A DNA stretch of 64,000 nucleotides from Cyanobacteria bacterium SIG31. Its GTDB lineage: Bacteria; Cyanobacteriota; Vampirovibrionia; Gastranaerophilales; Gastranaerophilaceae. The stretch's first letter is position 1, and each line of letters starts with the position of its first letter. The notes below the pieces were generated by a model. That model did not search any database, was not told where the DNA came from, and saw only the letters and a list, made by a program, of their open reading frames with translations. Shown here piece after piece: positions 1-7,651 of the stretch. Made by a program: the position numbers and the translations under genes. The DNA lies in the NCBI GenBank assembly GCA_015152465.1, contig SUTX01000010.1, forward strand, positions 1-64,000, in the 5' to 3' direction.

Positions 1-63
1 CAAGTTATGAGAGAATCTTTCTTTGCTGGGGCTAACAGATTCGGTAATAACTTTATTGCATAA
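1..63 (+). CDS. 3' end of an unidentified gene cut by the left edge
   Basis: An open frame enters from the left edge and ends at TAA (61-63). The 20 visible residues end in FFAGANRFGNNFIA. A strong terminator follows 55 bases later, which supports this being the real end of a plus-strand gene that converges on the phage-like block. The fragment is too short to assign a function. Confidence 0.6.
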   Translation, partial: QVMRESFFAGANRFGNNFIA

Positions 64-117
64 TAATTTTACTATCTTATATAACATCTTACTATCTTAC
101 ATCTTACACAAAATTTT

Positions 118-143
118 ATCCCTCTTTACGAGGGATTTTTTTT
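118..143 (+). terminator. Rho-independent terminator
   Basis: A perfect 7-bp stem ATCCCTC/GAGGGAT (118-124 and 130-136) with a 5-base loop is followed directly by seven T. It lies just after the partial plus-strand gene that ends at 63. It marks the left border of the phage-derived block transcribed toward it. Confidence 0.85.
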
Positions 144-253
144 ATTTTTTTACATAATACTTTTCTCGCAAAAAAGAAACAAAAGAAAGTTCATATTGAG
201 AAAAAATATATTTTAAGGGTACATAATAAATTTTATGTAAATTGTTTAAGCTT

Positions 254-913
254 TTATATCTTAACCGATTTGTCTAACCTCACCCCCTTTGCATATTTTA
301 CTAATAATTTATATGCTCTATCAGCTTGTTTTAAATATGCTGAATAGTTTTCATCAGTCTCAGAAGCAATTGTTTTTAACATTGTCCTTGTAATAATCGC
401 TTCTTTCATAAGTTCTTCGAGATGAACAGGTACTGATAAAATATCCGTATCATTTTTTAGAGAATAAATTTCTTCTCCACTTTGAGTTTCACCGATTGTT
501 AATGTCATATAATCAATAGTTACCATTCCCTTTTCAATAGGAACTGGATATAGCACAATTTTATCATTTTGAATATAAAAACCTTCTGGCACCCCTAGTT
601 TCATTTCTAATTCTGATGAATTTTCAATATGATTTAAGATTTTTGAATTATATTTCACTAGGTGCCTGCCTTTACCATCACGTTTAATAAGCCCACTTGG
701 CAAATCATAAGCATCCATTTTAGGAAAAGTGAGTATTAAATGAGTTCTCTCCCTAAATGGAAAATCATACGAAGCATAAATATCTAAGATTGCTTTATTT
801 AATGCAAGCACTAATGAATCTTCAAATTCAGCATCTGAAAGAGCATCGTTGTCATACATTGCCCACTCTTGAGAAGCAGTAGCGTTGTACAAATCTAAAA
901 GTGTAATTGTCAT
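254..913 (-). CDS. Probable phage head-tail adaptor (connector) protein
   Basis: A 219-residue protein starting at the ATG at 913. An AAAGGA ribosome site lies just upstream, in the same pattern as the neighbouring phage genes; a longer frame to 1009 lacks one. The N-terminal part is helical and the rest mixes beta segments (around YIQNDKIVLYPVP) with a helical C-terminus that ends in basic residues. Size, composition and position after capsid and lysozyme genes fit the adaptor proteins that bind under the portal in podovirus-type particles (T7 gp11 or P22 gp4 type). I infer this from context; no catalytic motif is expected. It is the last gene of the block, so the nozzle, internal virion and tail-spike genes that normally follow are absent. 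Confidence 0.55.
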   Translation of the reverse strand: MTITLLDLYNATASQEWAMYDNDALSDAEFEDSLVLALNKAILDIYASYDFPFRERTHLILTFPKMDAYDLPSGLIKRDGKGRHLVKYNSKILNHIENSSELEMKLGVPEGFYIQNDKIVLYPVPIEKGMVTIDYMTLTIGETQSGEEIYSLKNDTDILSVPVHLEELMKEAIITRTMLKTIASETDENYSAYLKQADRAYKLLVKYAKGVRLDKSVKI

Positions 914-968
914 AAAACATCCTTTCTGGGAATATCTCCCATTAATTATTAATAAAATTATTATTTTT

Positions 969-1475
969 CTATCTACCCCCAGTAATTTCACTAACATCAT
1001 ATCCAGCAAAATGTTTTATATAGCTTTCAATACTTGTTCCAAAAGCATCTTTGCTAATACTTTTGCCATGAGATTTGAGATATTCGATAACTGCACCTGC
1101 TCCTTTCAGGTGAGCACCAGCAAGTAATCCTGATGAAGTTATCAAAATTTCGTTTATAATCAATCCTAAATAATTATCGGCACCAACCGCTTTAAGATAC
1201 CCCCATTGTTTTTTCTTAAAAATAATCTGTGCATTTTCTTGTGCTCTTGGTGTGTTCAAGAAGTCCTGTAAAGATCTAACATTGTCTTTCCCAACAAACT
1301 CGCCAGTCCAGTCATTGTTATATCTTCTAGATGGCTTACGATAATATCCAGCATCAATAAGTGCAGCTTCACCCATTTGATACTTACCTGCGTAGCCATA
1401 ACGATTGAAGGCTTTATAATTTCCTCCTGATTCACGAGCGCCGAGATCGTTTAAAAATTGTTGTAATGTTTTCAT
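969..1475 (-). CDS. Lysozyme-like (lytic transglycosylase-type) phage protein
   Basis: A 168-residue protein with a good AAGGAG site before its ATG. Near the N-terminus, RESGGNY (Glu15) followed by YGYAGKYQMGEAAL resembles the catalytic-Glu and G-x-x-Q core of lysozyme or transglycosylase folds used by phages to cut peptidoglycan during entry or release. There is no signal peptide and no membrane segment, so it is more likely virion-associated or dependent on another export route than a secreted autolysin. It lies between a small phage gene and the adaptor gene. Confidence is moderate because only the N-terminal motif is recognisable; the C-terminal 80 residues are not assigned. Confidence 0.6.
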   Translation of the reverse strand: MKTLQQFLNDLGARESGGNYKAFNRYGYAGKYQMGEAALIDAGYYRKPSRRYNNDWTGEFVGKDNVRSLQDFLNTPRAQENAQIIFKKKQWGYLKAVGADNYLGLIINEILITSSGLLAGAHLKGAGAVIEYLKSHGKSISKDAFGTSIESYIKHFAGYDVSEITGGR

Positions 1476-1540
1476 TCTGGTCTCCTTTTAGAGTTATTTC
1501 TTTATCTCTTGCCTCATATGCTTTTTGAATCTTAGCTATT

Positions 1541-1735
1541 TCAGCTTTTTTCTATTACTTTTTCATAAATTGAACTGCTATCCACATTTTTTTTCTTTTT
1601 GGCTCTGTCTTGGTATTTTTTGCCATTTTTTTCTAAAATTTTATAATCCTCAGGAAACTTTTCTTTAAGCTCTTGTGCTGTGATATCAGGAAGCTCAAAT
1701 GTGTGTCCCGTCGGAATAAATTCGATTTTGTACAT
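1541..1735 (-). CDS. Small basic phage protein, unknown function
   Basis: A 64-residue protein starting at the ATG at 1735, with AAGGAG nine bases upstream; the TTG at 1756 has no such support. It begins MYKIEFIPTGHTFELPDITA, a likely small beta segment, and has a strongly basic middle (DRAKKKKN). It sits between the decoration-like gene and the lysozyme-like gene in the same orientation. I do not recognise a family. Small basic proteins of this kind in structural modules may be head-completion or DNA-binding components, but nothing here shows that. Confidence 0.55.
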   Translation of the reverse strand: MYKIEFIPTGHTFELPDITAQELKEKFPEDYKILEKNGKKYQDRAKKKKNVDSSSIYEKVIEKS

Positions 1736-1769
1736 ATATAAAAACTCCTTAAACAAGCCCCCACCCTAG

Positions 1770-1789
1770 CCCTCCCCCATAGGGGAGGG
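1770..1789. repeat. GC-rich intergenic hairpin
   Basis: An 8-bp stem CCCTCCCC/GGGGAGGG with loop CATA lies between two phage genes. It is strikingly GC-rich in an AT-rich region and has no T-run after it on the minus strand, so it is not a canonical terminator. It may be a dispersed intergenic repeat or a mRNA processing or stability element. Confidence 0.6.
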
Positions 1790-1804
1790 GAGTGAGAAAA
1801 TTAA

Positions 1805-2197
1805 TTACACTTCTTCTGTTGGTCTTACACCAGCCCATTTAGCTACTGCATAAATTGAACCATCAAAACCGTCAGCAAAGTCTAAATCGATTGAGCCATC
1901 AGCTTTTTCAAAACGAGATAAGTCTTGAAGCTGAATAGCTGATGTACCAGCTGGAAGTTCAATAACGATGTCGCCTAACATTGAATTAGGATAAGCATCT
2001 CCAGCTTTTACTGTTAATAATGATTCAGAAGCAGAATTTTCAATTACAATAAATAAAGAATTGTTTTTATTAGAAAAAGCTTCTTCGATAGTAATACCGT
2101 TTGCAGGTACAACTTCTGTTTTTTCAATGCAAATATTTGCAACAGACTCTGTATGGTCAAGAGTCGGATATTGAACATTAATAATATCTCTTGTCAT
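1805..2197 (-). CDS. Probable capsid decoration or head-fibre-type protein
   Basis: A 130-residue protein. The start is the ATG at 2197 behind AAAGGA; the in-frame ATG at 2212 lies inside that site and has none of its own. The protein is rich in short hydrophobic beta segments (SLFIVIENSASE, GDIVIELPAGTSAIQLQD), has few charged helices, and no membrane segment. It lies directly downstream of the capsid gene, where many phages encode a decoration or stabilising protein that binds the outside of the shell. The assignment comes from position and beta-rich composition only. Confidence 0.45.
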   Translation of the reverse strand: MTRDIINVQYPTLDHTESVANICIEKTEVVPANGITIEEAFSNKNNSLFIVIENSASESLLTVKAGDAYPNSMLGDIVIELPAGTSAIQLQDLSRFEKADGSIDLDFADGFDGSIYAVAKWAGVRPTEEV

Positions 2198-2255
2198 AAA
2201 TTTTCCTTTCATTATTTTATTGGGGTAGAACCACCAACCTACTTTTTATACCTAA

Positions 2256-3152
2256 CTATGCATTAACAGCTAAAGGTGCTGAAATTTTAACAGTACCCAA
2301 CATGTCAGCACGAGGTGCGCCAACGCCGTATAAACCATAGCCTTTGTAGCAAGTGTTGAAGTTCTTTTCAGGGGTGTAGAACGTTGTATTCAAATCAGAT
2401 GAAATACCGCCAGCTAGAGTCTTATCTTTAACCCCAAATAGAGGATAAAAAACGCCGTCTTCAGGCTGAGCGATGTTATTTGAAACAAGAATTTCCCAAC
2501 CACAAAGATTGCCGATGTAGCCTTTAGCTATTTCAGTTTTACCAGATTCAGTGTATTTAAGCTCATCTAATTTTCCTAAGTAGAATTGATATTCAGGAGG
2601 AATTACACAAACCATTGAACCATCAACCCAATTTGAGTGACCTTTGCCGTCTCCTCTTTGGAATTTAGCTTGCATATAAGCAAAAATATCTTTTGCAACT
2701 TGAGGTGTTAAAGCAATTGCACTACCGCTATCATCAAGATAATGACCTGCGCGAGTGTATAAATTTGCATAAGCAGCGTCAACAGAAGCTGCAAATTGTT
2801 TAATTGCATCAGCTGTATAGTCTTTAGCTAAATCGACCATACTTTCTGGGTTAGCTTTACTAGCTTCTAACATTTTTTCTTCCATTTCAGAAAGTTCAAA
2901 GTGGAAAGCCTTTCCTCTATCAATTTTAACTTTGCAAGTTGATAAAGTTGCTGTCTCAGCAGTAGGTAAATCACCTCCGTCGTAGTCAAAAAGTCTTACC
3001 ATACCTGGCATTGTGATATCAACTTCATCACCTTTGTTGATAGATTGCTTCATTTCCGAATGAGCAAGCTTACCAACAACTAATTCGTTGTAAAAATACT
3101 TGTTGAATGCTTTTGAAAAAGCATTCGCAATCATTTGTTTTGTAGATGTCAT
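2256..3152 (-). CDS. Probable major capsid protein
   Basis: A 298-residue protein. Two tandem AAAGGA sites precede two in-frame ATGs (3167 and 3152); 3152 matches the spacing of neighbouring genes. The N-terminal MTSTKQMIANAFSKAFN and the GDEVDITMPGMVRLFDYDG segment, a long helix with SMVDLAKDYTADAIKQFAA, and a late CGWEILVSNNIAQ strand fit the HK97-fold coat proteins of podoviruses: N-arm, E-loop, P-domain spine helix, A-domain. The length is normal for this group. It follows the scaffold gene, the usual order. The reading frame is intact, with no frameshift or stop. Family-level placement (P22-like or T7-like) is not resolved by eye. Confidence 0.65.
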   Translation of the reverse strand: MTSTKQMIANAFSKAFNKYFYNELVVGKLAHSEMKQSINKGDEVDITMPGMVRLFDYDGGDLPTAETATLSTCKVKIDRGKAFHFELSEMEEKMLEASKANPESMVDLAKDYTADAIKQFAASVDAAYANLYTRAGHYLDDSGSAIALTPQVAKDIFAYMQAKFQRGDGKGHSNWVDGSMVCVIPPEYQFYLGKLDELKYTESGKTEIAKGYIGNLCGWEILVSNNIAQPEDGVFYPLFGVKDKTLAGGISSDLNTTFYTPEKNFNTCYKGYGLYGVGAPRADMLGTVKISAPLAVNA

Positions 3153-3234
3153 AATTTTTCCTTTCATTTTTTCCTTTGTAAAGAGAGGGGTAAAACAGGC
3201 AATCTCTTTTCTAATGAATAAGGTATGTTTACCC

Positions 3235-3882
3235 CTAAATAAACTTCTCTAGAAGTTCATCAATTTCTTGGGTTGTCATTTCATCAAAATGTTTTTTGGG
3301 GGGAGTAAAAGATGTTTTTGAGTTCTTCTCATAGGTCATTGAATCAATAACTTGCTGAGTTTCCACTTGAGCTTGTTTTGATTTATCATAAGCAGAAATT
3401 CTTGATTTTACATAGGTTTCCAGTAGATCAACAAACTTGTCAGTATCGAGATTTTTGCCTATAGCGGTAATTGCTTCTTTATAAAGCTCTCTAAAACTCG
3501 GTTCTTGAAAGTATTCAGCTTGATTGTATTTTTCTTTATCTGCACTGATTATTTCACTCATTTCTTTACTTAGAGCTATTGCTTCTTCTAAAGAATCTCT
3601 GAGCAAGTTCATTGAAGAGCTTTCTTTTCTAAGCTCACCTAGTTCTTTTGAGTTTTCACCTTGAAAACGCTGCAGCTCCGTGTAAGCTTTTACAAGCTCG
3701 TCAACATTTTTGAATTTTCCCAAGATTAATTCATTTGACGGGTCTTCTGAGTAAGATTGTCCGTAATCCTGAATTTGATTTACTTCTTCTGAAGTTGTAG
3801 TTTTAGATTCAATTAATGAGTTATCGACAAAAGTCGGCTCTTGTTCTTGAATCTGTGTTTCTTGTACTAAATTTTCTTCCAT
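3235..3882 (-). CDS. Probable capsid scaffolding protein
   Basis: A 215-residue, highly charged protein with good AAAGGA support at its ATG. The N-terminal third is acidic and Glu/Gln-rich. A middle helical region (LGELRKESSSMNLLRDSLEE) looks coiled-coil, and the C-terminus is short and charged, ending in EEIDELLEKF-like sequence after a basic FTPPKKH patch. This composition and the place just before the capsid gene are typical of phage scaffolding proteins, which guide prohead assembly through a basic C-terminal helix. It restarts after a strong hairpin at 3938-3979, so its transcription is separated from the upstream genes unless there is read-through. Confidence 0.6.
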   Translation of the reverse strand: MEENLVQETQIQEQEPTFVDNSLIESKTTTSEEVNQIQDYGQSYSEDPSNELILGKFKNVDELVKAYTELQRFQGENSKELGELRKESSSMNLLRDSLEEAIALSKEMSEIISADKEKYNQAEYFQEPSFRELYKEAITAIGKNLDTDKFVDLLETYVKSRISAYDKSKQAQVETQQVIDSMTYEKNSKTSFTPPKKHFDEMTTQEIDELLEKFI

Positions 3883-3937
3883 AAAATTTCCTTTCTATTG
3901 TAAGTAGCATTAAAAACCACCATAGATTAATGATGGC

Positions 3938-3979
3938 AAAATTAAGAGGCGATACGCTTGCGCATCGCCTCTTAATTTT
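3938..3979. terminator. Strong hairpin, likely bidirectional terminator
   Basis: Two 16-base arms (3938-3953 and 3964-3979) are perfectly complementary and extend inward with a further 3 bp around a short loop. Both outer ends are A/T runs, so either strand would make a GC-rich stem followed by U residues. It lies after the minus-strand gene ending at 4002 and before the scaffold gene, and isolates the inserted gene pair from the capsid genes. Confidence 0.8.
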
Positions 3980-4001
3980 CAAAATATTTTAATAAAATCT
4001 T

Positions 4002-4733
4002 CTATTTTATTTTAAAACTTTTTAAATCATCGATAATTTTTTGTTTTTCTTGTTTTTCAGCTAATTGTTTTTTAGATGTTTCTTCCAAATCAACTTTAGC
4101 ATCAAAAAGTTGTTTTGGATAATCCTGACTAACTACATCAAACTCTGGAGCAAGTTTTTCAAGTTTTTTTGCATTATATTTTAATTTTAAATCACTCCAA
4201 AAACTGTTAGGTTTAATTTTTTCTCGCATTGTAATAAACATATCTTTGAATAGCGCATCGTCAATATCTTTAGGAGCATTTCCAGGTCTTGATGTCAAAG
4301 ATATTAAATCTTCTGAAAAAGTATCTATTGTATAAATGTTGTTACGTATGTAATAATTAGAAAAAGATCCCATACTAAGATTTAAACTACCAGTATAAAT
4401 AGTTTCCCTAGCTGGTATATGATTACTAGCTGATGGCACATATAATGATGTGTTAGTTTTATTATTATAAAAATAAGGAACTACCTCATTATTTTCTTTA
4501 AGTTTGAATTCTAAAGTTGTATTAGGATGTAACTTATCCATAAAACTTTTTAATCTGTCTATAGTTTTTGGCACAATATTTTTAAACGCATCTATATCTC
4601 GTGTTTGTAGATGTTTAAAATTAATAATTTGTTCTCTTTGAGCTTCATAGTACTTGTAAACACTTTTCCCAACTTTTCCTTTAAAAGCAGTCTGTTGAAC
4701 GTCAACAGGATTTGTGATTGGAGTTACTTTCAT
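4002..4733 (-). CDS. Unknown protein with N-terminal TAFKGK motif, inserted in the phage block
   Basis: A 243-residue protein. The ATG at 4733 (MKVTPITNP...) is preferred over 4745 because GAGGT lies at a suitable distance. The opening, a short polar stretch then TAFKGKVGKS near residue 17, matches the style of other unknowns in this window (50664, 38983, 16332). The body has no obvious signal peptide or membrane helix; the last 35 residues are a Lys/Glu-rich helix. It looks like a chromosomal gene rather than a virion gene. The terminator at its 3' side makes it, or it with the TPR gene, a separate unit inside the phage-like region. Function unknown. Confidence 0.65.
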   Translation of the reverse strand: MKVTPITNPVDVQQTAFKGKVGKSVYKYYEAQREQIINFKHLQTRDIDAFKNIVPKTIDRLKSFMDKLHPNTTLEFKLKENNEVVPYFYNNKTNTSLYVPSASNHIPARETIYTGSLNLSMGSFSNYYIRNNIYTIDTFSEDLISLTSRPGNAPKDIDDALFKDMFITMREKIKPNSFWSDLKLKYNAKKLEKLAPEFDVVSQDYPKQLFDAKVDLEETSKKQLAEKQEKQKIIDDLKSFKIK

Positions 4734-4788
4734 AATACACCTCATTGATTAAGATACGATACAAGTTTCATTATACATTAAAGTATTT

Positions 4789-5055
4789 CTAAAAAACAAC
4801 TTTATCTTTTCCCCACCCTACGACTTGTGCTGAATTAGGATTCTCAACTTCCATTCCATTAGCTTTATCCCACGCTCTGTCAAATGCTTCCAATTCAGCT
4901 TTTTCACGAAATTCTCGTTCTTCATCAGATTCATTGCCTAGTAAATCTTCCATTGTTAAATATGGTTCTACTGTTTTCTCTTCTTCAGAAGTTTCTGTTT
5001 CTTCCCCTGGAACTTCTACAGGCATAGTGTGGAAAAATGAATTGCGCCCACACAA
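4789..5055 (-). pseudogene. Partial duplicate of the 544-residue phage gene
   Basis: About 60 codons here are nearly identical to the middle of the gene at 6001-7635: both encode TVEPYLTMEDLLG, then ESDEEREFREKAELEAFDR, then WDKANG and EVENPN, with a handful of substitutions. The 5' side keeps only a shortened version of the acidic repeat region. The 3' side runs into unrelated sequence (VVGWGKDKVVF) before a stop. There is no ATG with a ribosome site at the 5' end; the only start is a TTG. I read it as a remnant left when the neighbouring TPR and motif-bearing genes were inserted, or as the scar of an older gene copy. Confidence 0.7.
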
Positions 5056-5070
5056 CAGCTAGAATTAACC

Positions 5071-5916
5071 TTAATTTTTTAATAATTCTTTTAGTTCTTG
5101 AGCAGTAGAAAAATCACCTTCTTTTTCATATAAAATAATTGCGTTATAAAAATCTTTTTTCATACTATTTCTATCATCTAACTTGTAATAAACTATTGCT
5201 CGATTATGAAATGCATTAGCTAAAGAATCAAAATAAATATGTTTCGTAGAATTACTTTTTGCAATATTTATACATTTTGTATAATCAGATAGAGCTTTTT
5301 TATAATCATTTTTATAAAAAGCATATAAATTCCCTCTATAATAATACGCAGGTACAATTGTATTATTTGCATATTTGATAGCCAAAGTAAAATTTTTCAA
5401 AGCCCGTTCTTTATCATTTTTAAAAAGCAATGCTAAGCCTTTATAATAATAGGCGCTTGCTTCATTACGATGTTTTTTTATTATTCCATCTAGAATTTCT
5501 ATAGCCTCATCTTCTTTAGAGGTTACTACAAAAAGTGAGGCCTTTCCCAAATAAGGACTTTTATAATTTTTATCTAATAAAAGAGCTTTTTCATAATCAA
5601 TCAAAGCTAAATCATACTTATTTAACATTTTATATATATTAGCCCTGTTATTATATAAATTTGGATTATTAGGATAGGTTTCTATACATTTATCATATAC
5701 AACAACTAAATCAGCAAACTTTTTTTGCATAAATAATGATGTTGATAGTTCTTCTAACCCATCAAGTTTACAAGAATAATTTTCAGAAAGATTAGACTTT
5801 GTAGAATAAAAATCTTGGCTTGAATCATAAAAAACTGTTTTTTTTGCAAAAACACTATCTGTTAAATACAAAAATAAAACAAATAGTAAAATTGTTACTA
5901 AATAAGTCTTGCGCAT
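5071..5916 (-). CDS. Exported TPR-repeat protein
   Basis: A 281-residue protein starting at the ATG at 5916 (AAGGGA upstream; the longer frame to 5994 overlaps a hairpin). Residues 1-25, MRKTYLVTILLFVLFLYLTD plus SVFA, form a signal peptide with likely cleavage after Ala. The rest is at least five tetratricopeptide repeats (for example PNLYNNRANIYKMLNKYDLA and APYYYRGN-type units), so it probably scaffolds proteins in the periplasm or at the outer membrane. It lies inside the phage-derived block but resembles the chromosomal TPR proteins elsewhere in the window and has no counterpart among virion proteins that I know. Confidence 0.8.
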   Translation of the reverse strand: MRKTYLVTILLFVLFLYLTDSVFAKKTVFYDSSQDFYSTKSNLSENYSCKLDGLEELSTSLFMQKKFADLVVVYDKCIETYPNNPNLYNNRANIYKMLNKYDLALIDYEKALLLDKNYKSPYLGKASLFVVTSKEDEAIEILDGIIKKHRNEASAYYYKGLALLFKNDKERALKNFTLAIKYANNTIVPAYYYRGNLYAFYKNDYKKALSDYTKCINIAKSNSTKHIYFDSLANAFHNRAIVYYKLDDRNSMKKDFYNAIILYEKEGDFSTAQELKELLKN

Positions 5917-5968
5917 ATTAATTCCCTTTATAATATTAGAATAATAAAAAAAAAGGACATTGTCGATA

Positions 5969-6005
5969 GATAATAGAGGGTGGGTTTTAACCACCCTCTA
6001 TTATC
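5969..6005 (-). terminator. Terminator overlapping the stop of the 544-residue gene
   Basis: A perfect 15-bp stem (5969-5983 with 5991-6005) with a 7-base loop includes the TAA stop of the gene read leftward from 7635. On the minus strand a run of ten T follows about 14 bases later. It ends the portal-side transcription unit before the inserted TPR gene. Confidence 0.8.
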
Positions 6006-7635
6006 GTCGAAACTTTTTCATAAATTTATTTAGCAACTTTTCTTTTTCTTCTTCGTCTTCAATTATTACATCCATTACTGTAAAGAAATTTTCTAAAGCC
6101 CCTTTTTCTTGAAGGCTATAGCCATGATTATTTGGAATATTTTTCAATGTATCTGGTCTTTTATTAAAATCATAATTATCAATAAATCTTCCATGCTTTT
6201 GTCCTTGTTCATCTACATAAGCATCAATTAATTTTGCATGTTGAATTGAAGAATATCTGTCAAATTTGTTTTTATTTGTAATTGCATCTATAGGTGTTGC
6301 ATTAAAATTTAAATCTTCACCATTGAAATCACCTTTTCTTATATTTTCCAAACTCTTATCAATAGCTTTTTTTAATTCATCTGATTCTCCAAATTTCTTT
6401 GAGGCATTAGAATCAAAATTGTAATAAACACCTTTTTCATTAGTATTTACACCATATTTTTTTAATGCCTCAATTGTCTTAGAGTCTAACGAGTTCATGT
6501 TATCCAAAACTGTAGCATTTTTATCCGTTTTTGCTTTTGAGAAATCTGTTCTAGCATCAGTATACATATTAGAAGATATTGGATAGTTATTTTTTATTAA
6601 TTCTGCATTTCTTAAATAGCTATCTAAAAGATTTTCCTGCCAAGTTAAATTATTTTTATCTATTTTTTTAATATCACTTTGTCGTAAATGTTTTTCATTA
6701 ACTCCTGCCGCACCCCCTGTTAATATTCCTTGTGTTAAATTAGGATTCTCAACTTCCACTCCATTAGCTTTATCCCATGTTCTGTCAAATGCTTCCAATT
6801 CAGCTTTTTCACGAAATTCTCGTTCTTCATCAGATTCATCGCCTAGTAAATCTTCCATTGTTAAATATGGTTCTACTGTTTTCTCTTCTTCAGAAGTTTC
6901 TGTTTCCTCTTCCGAAAGCTCTTCTGGAGTTTTTTCAAGAATATCTTCATCAGGCAATTCTTCAGTAGTTTCTTCCGAAGCACTTTCTTCTGGCAAATCT
7001 ACAGGATAATCCTCCGGTTCATCATTTTTTGAATCTAACGGACTTTTTTTTCTTAAAGTAGGCCAGCCCCTTTCATCAATGATTATAGTTGAGTTCGGGT
7101 CAATAAAATAATTTGGCTCACTTGGCTTTACAATACCATCAGCCTTTTCTAATCCTTCCTCATTAACTAAATCTGGAAATGGATTAGGCTTGTTTATTTT
7201 TCTTATACCTTTTGTAGCAAACTGTCCAAATCCTTCAAGGATATTATTATCTTGATTTATAGGTTCATAAAGAGGGGTTATTTGAGGCGTAGCAGTCTTG
7301 TTCTGCTTAGGTGCATTGATACCAAAACCTTGCACATTATTTTCTAATTGTTGTTTCGCATTTTCATACATCATATCTGACTCTTGTTGTCTCAAAAGTT
7401 CCCTTTGCCTTTCTTCGCCAGCTTGCCAGTAAGAAAAACCTCTGGCATCAGTATACGGATGTACATATTGCGAATTTGTAAGCTCCTCATCCATAGGTAT
7501 ACCAATAGTATTGTATTGATAAGCAAGCTCAAGCTCTCTTCTTAGAAGCTCTTCTAAGCTCATATTTAATAAATTACGGCGGGAATAGATATTTCTATTC
7601 CCGGCCTCATGATTATAATATCGAGAAAAACGCAT
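6001..7635 (-). CDS. 544-residue acidic phage-block protein, unknown function
   Basis: It starts at the ATG at 7635 behind AAAGGA, 16 bases after the portal stop. Residues about 1-130 are Glu/Gln/Tyr-rich and helical; residues about 205-290 are a Glu/Pro/Thr-rich acidic stretch of repeated EETEE-like units; the C-terminal half is charged and helical (for example NATVLDNMNSLDSKTIEALK) and ends in a basic KKFRR. No enzyme motif, signal or membrane segment is visible. It sits between portal and scaffold genes, a place often used for minor head or internal virion proteins. Part of it is duplicated at 4789-5055. I do not recognise the family. Confidence 0.6.
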   Translation of the reverse strand: MRFSRYYNHEAGNRNIYSRRNLLNMSLEELLRRELELAYQYNTIGIPMDEELTNSQYVHPYTDARGFSYWQAGEERQRELLRQQESDMMYENAKQQLENNVQGFGINAPKQNKTATPQITPLYEPINQDNNILEGFGQFATKGIRKINKPNPFPDLVNEEGLEKADGIVKPSEPNYFIDPNSTIIIDERGWPTLRKKSPLDSKNDEPEDYPVDLPEESASEETTEELPDEDILEKTPEELSEEETETSEEEKTVEPYLTMEDLLGDESDEEREFREKAELEAFDRTWDKANGVEVENPNLTQGILTGGAAGVNEKHLRQSDIKKIDKNNLTWQENLLDSYLRNAELIKNNYPISSNMYTDARTDFSKAKTDKNATVLDNMNSLDSKTIEALKKYGVNTNEKGVYYNFDSNASKKFGESDELKKAIDKSLENIRKGDFNGEDLNFNATPIDAITNKNKFDRYSSIQHAKLIDAYVDEQGQKHGRFIDNYDFNKRPDTLKNIPNNHGYSLQEKGALENFFTVMDVIIEDEEEKEKLLNKFMKKFRR

Positions 7636-7651
7636 ATAATTATTTCCTTTC

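Noticed and set aside
885..1127. Plus-strand open frame of 80 codons
   Set aside because: It lies on the opposite strand of the lysozyme and adaptor genes, shows no ribosome site and has the Phe/Ile/Ser-rich look of a reverse-strand shadow.
4789..5055. Independent small protein-coding gene
   Set aside because: No ATG with a ribosome site, and most of it is a duplicate of the neighbouring gene's middle; better read as a remnant.
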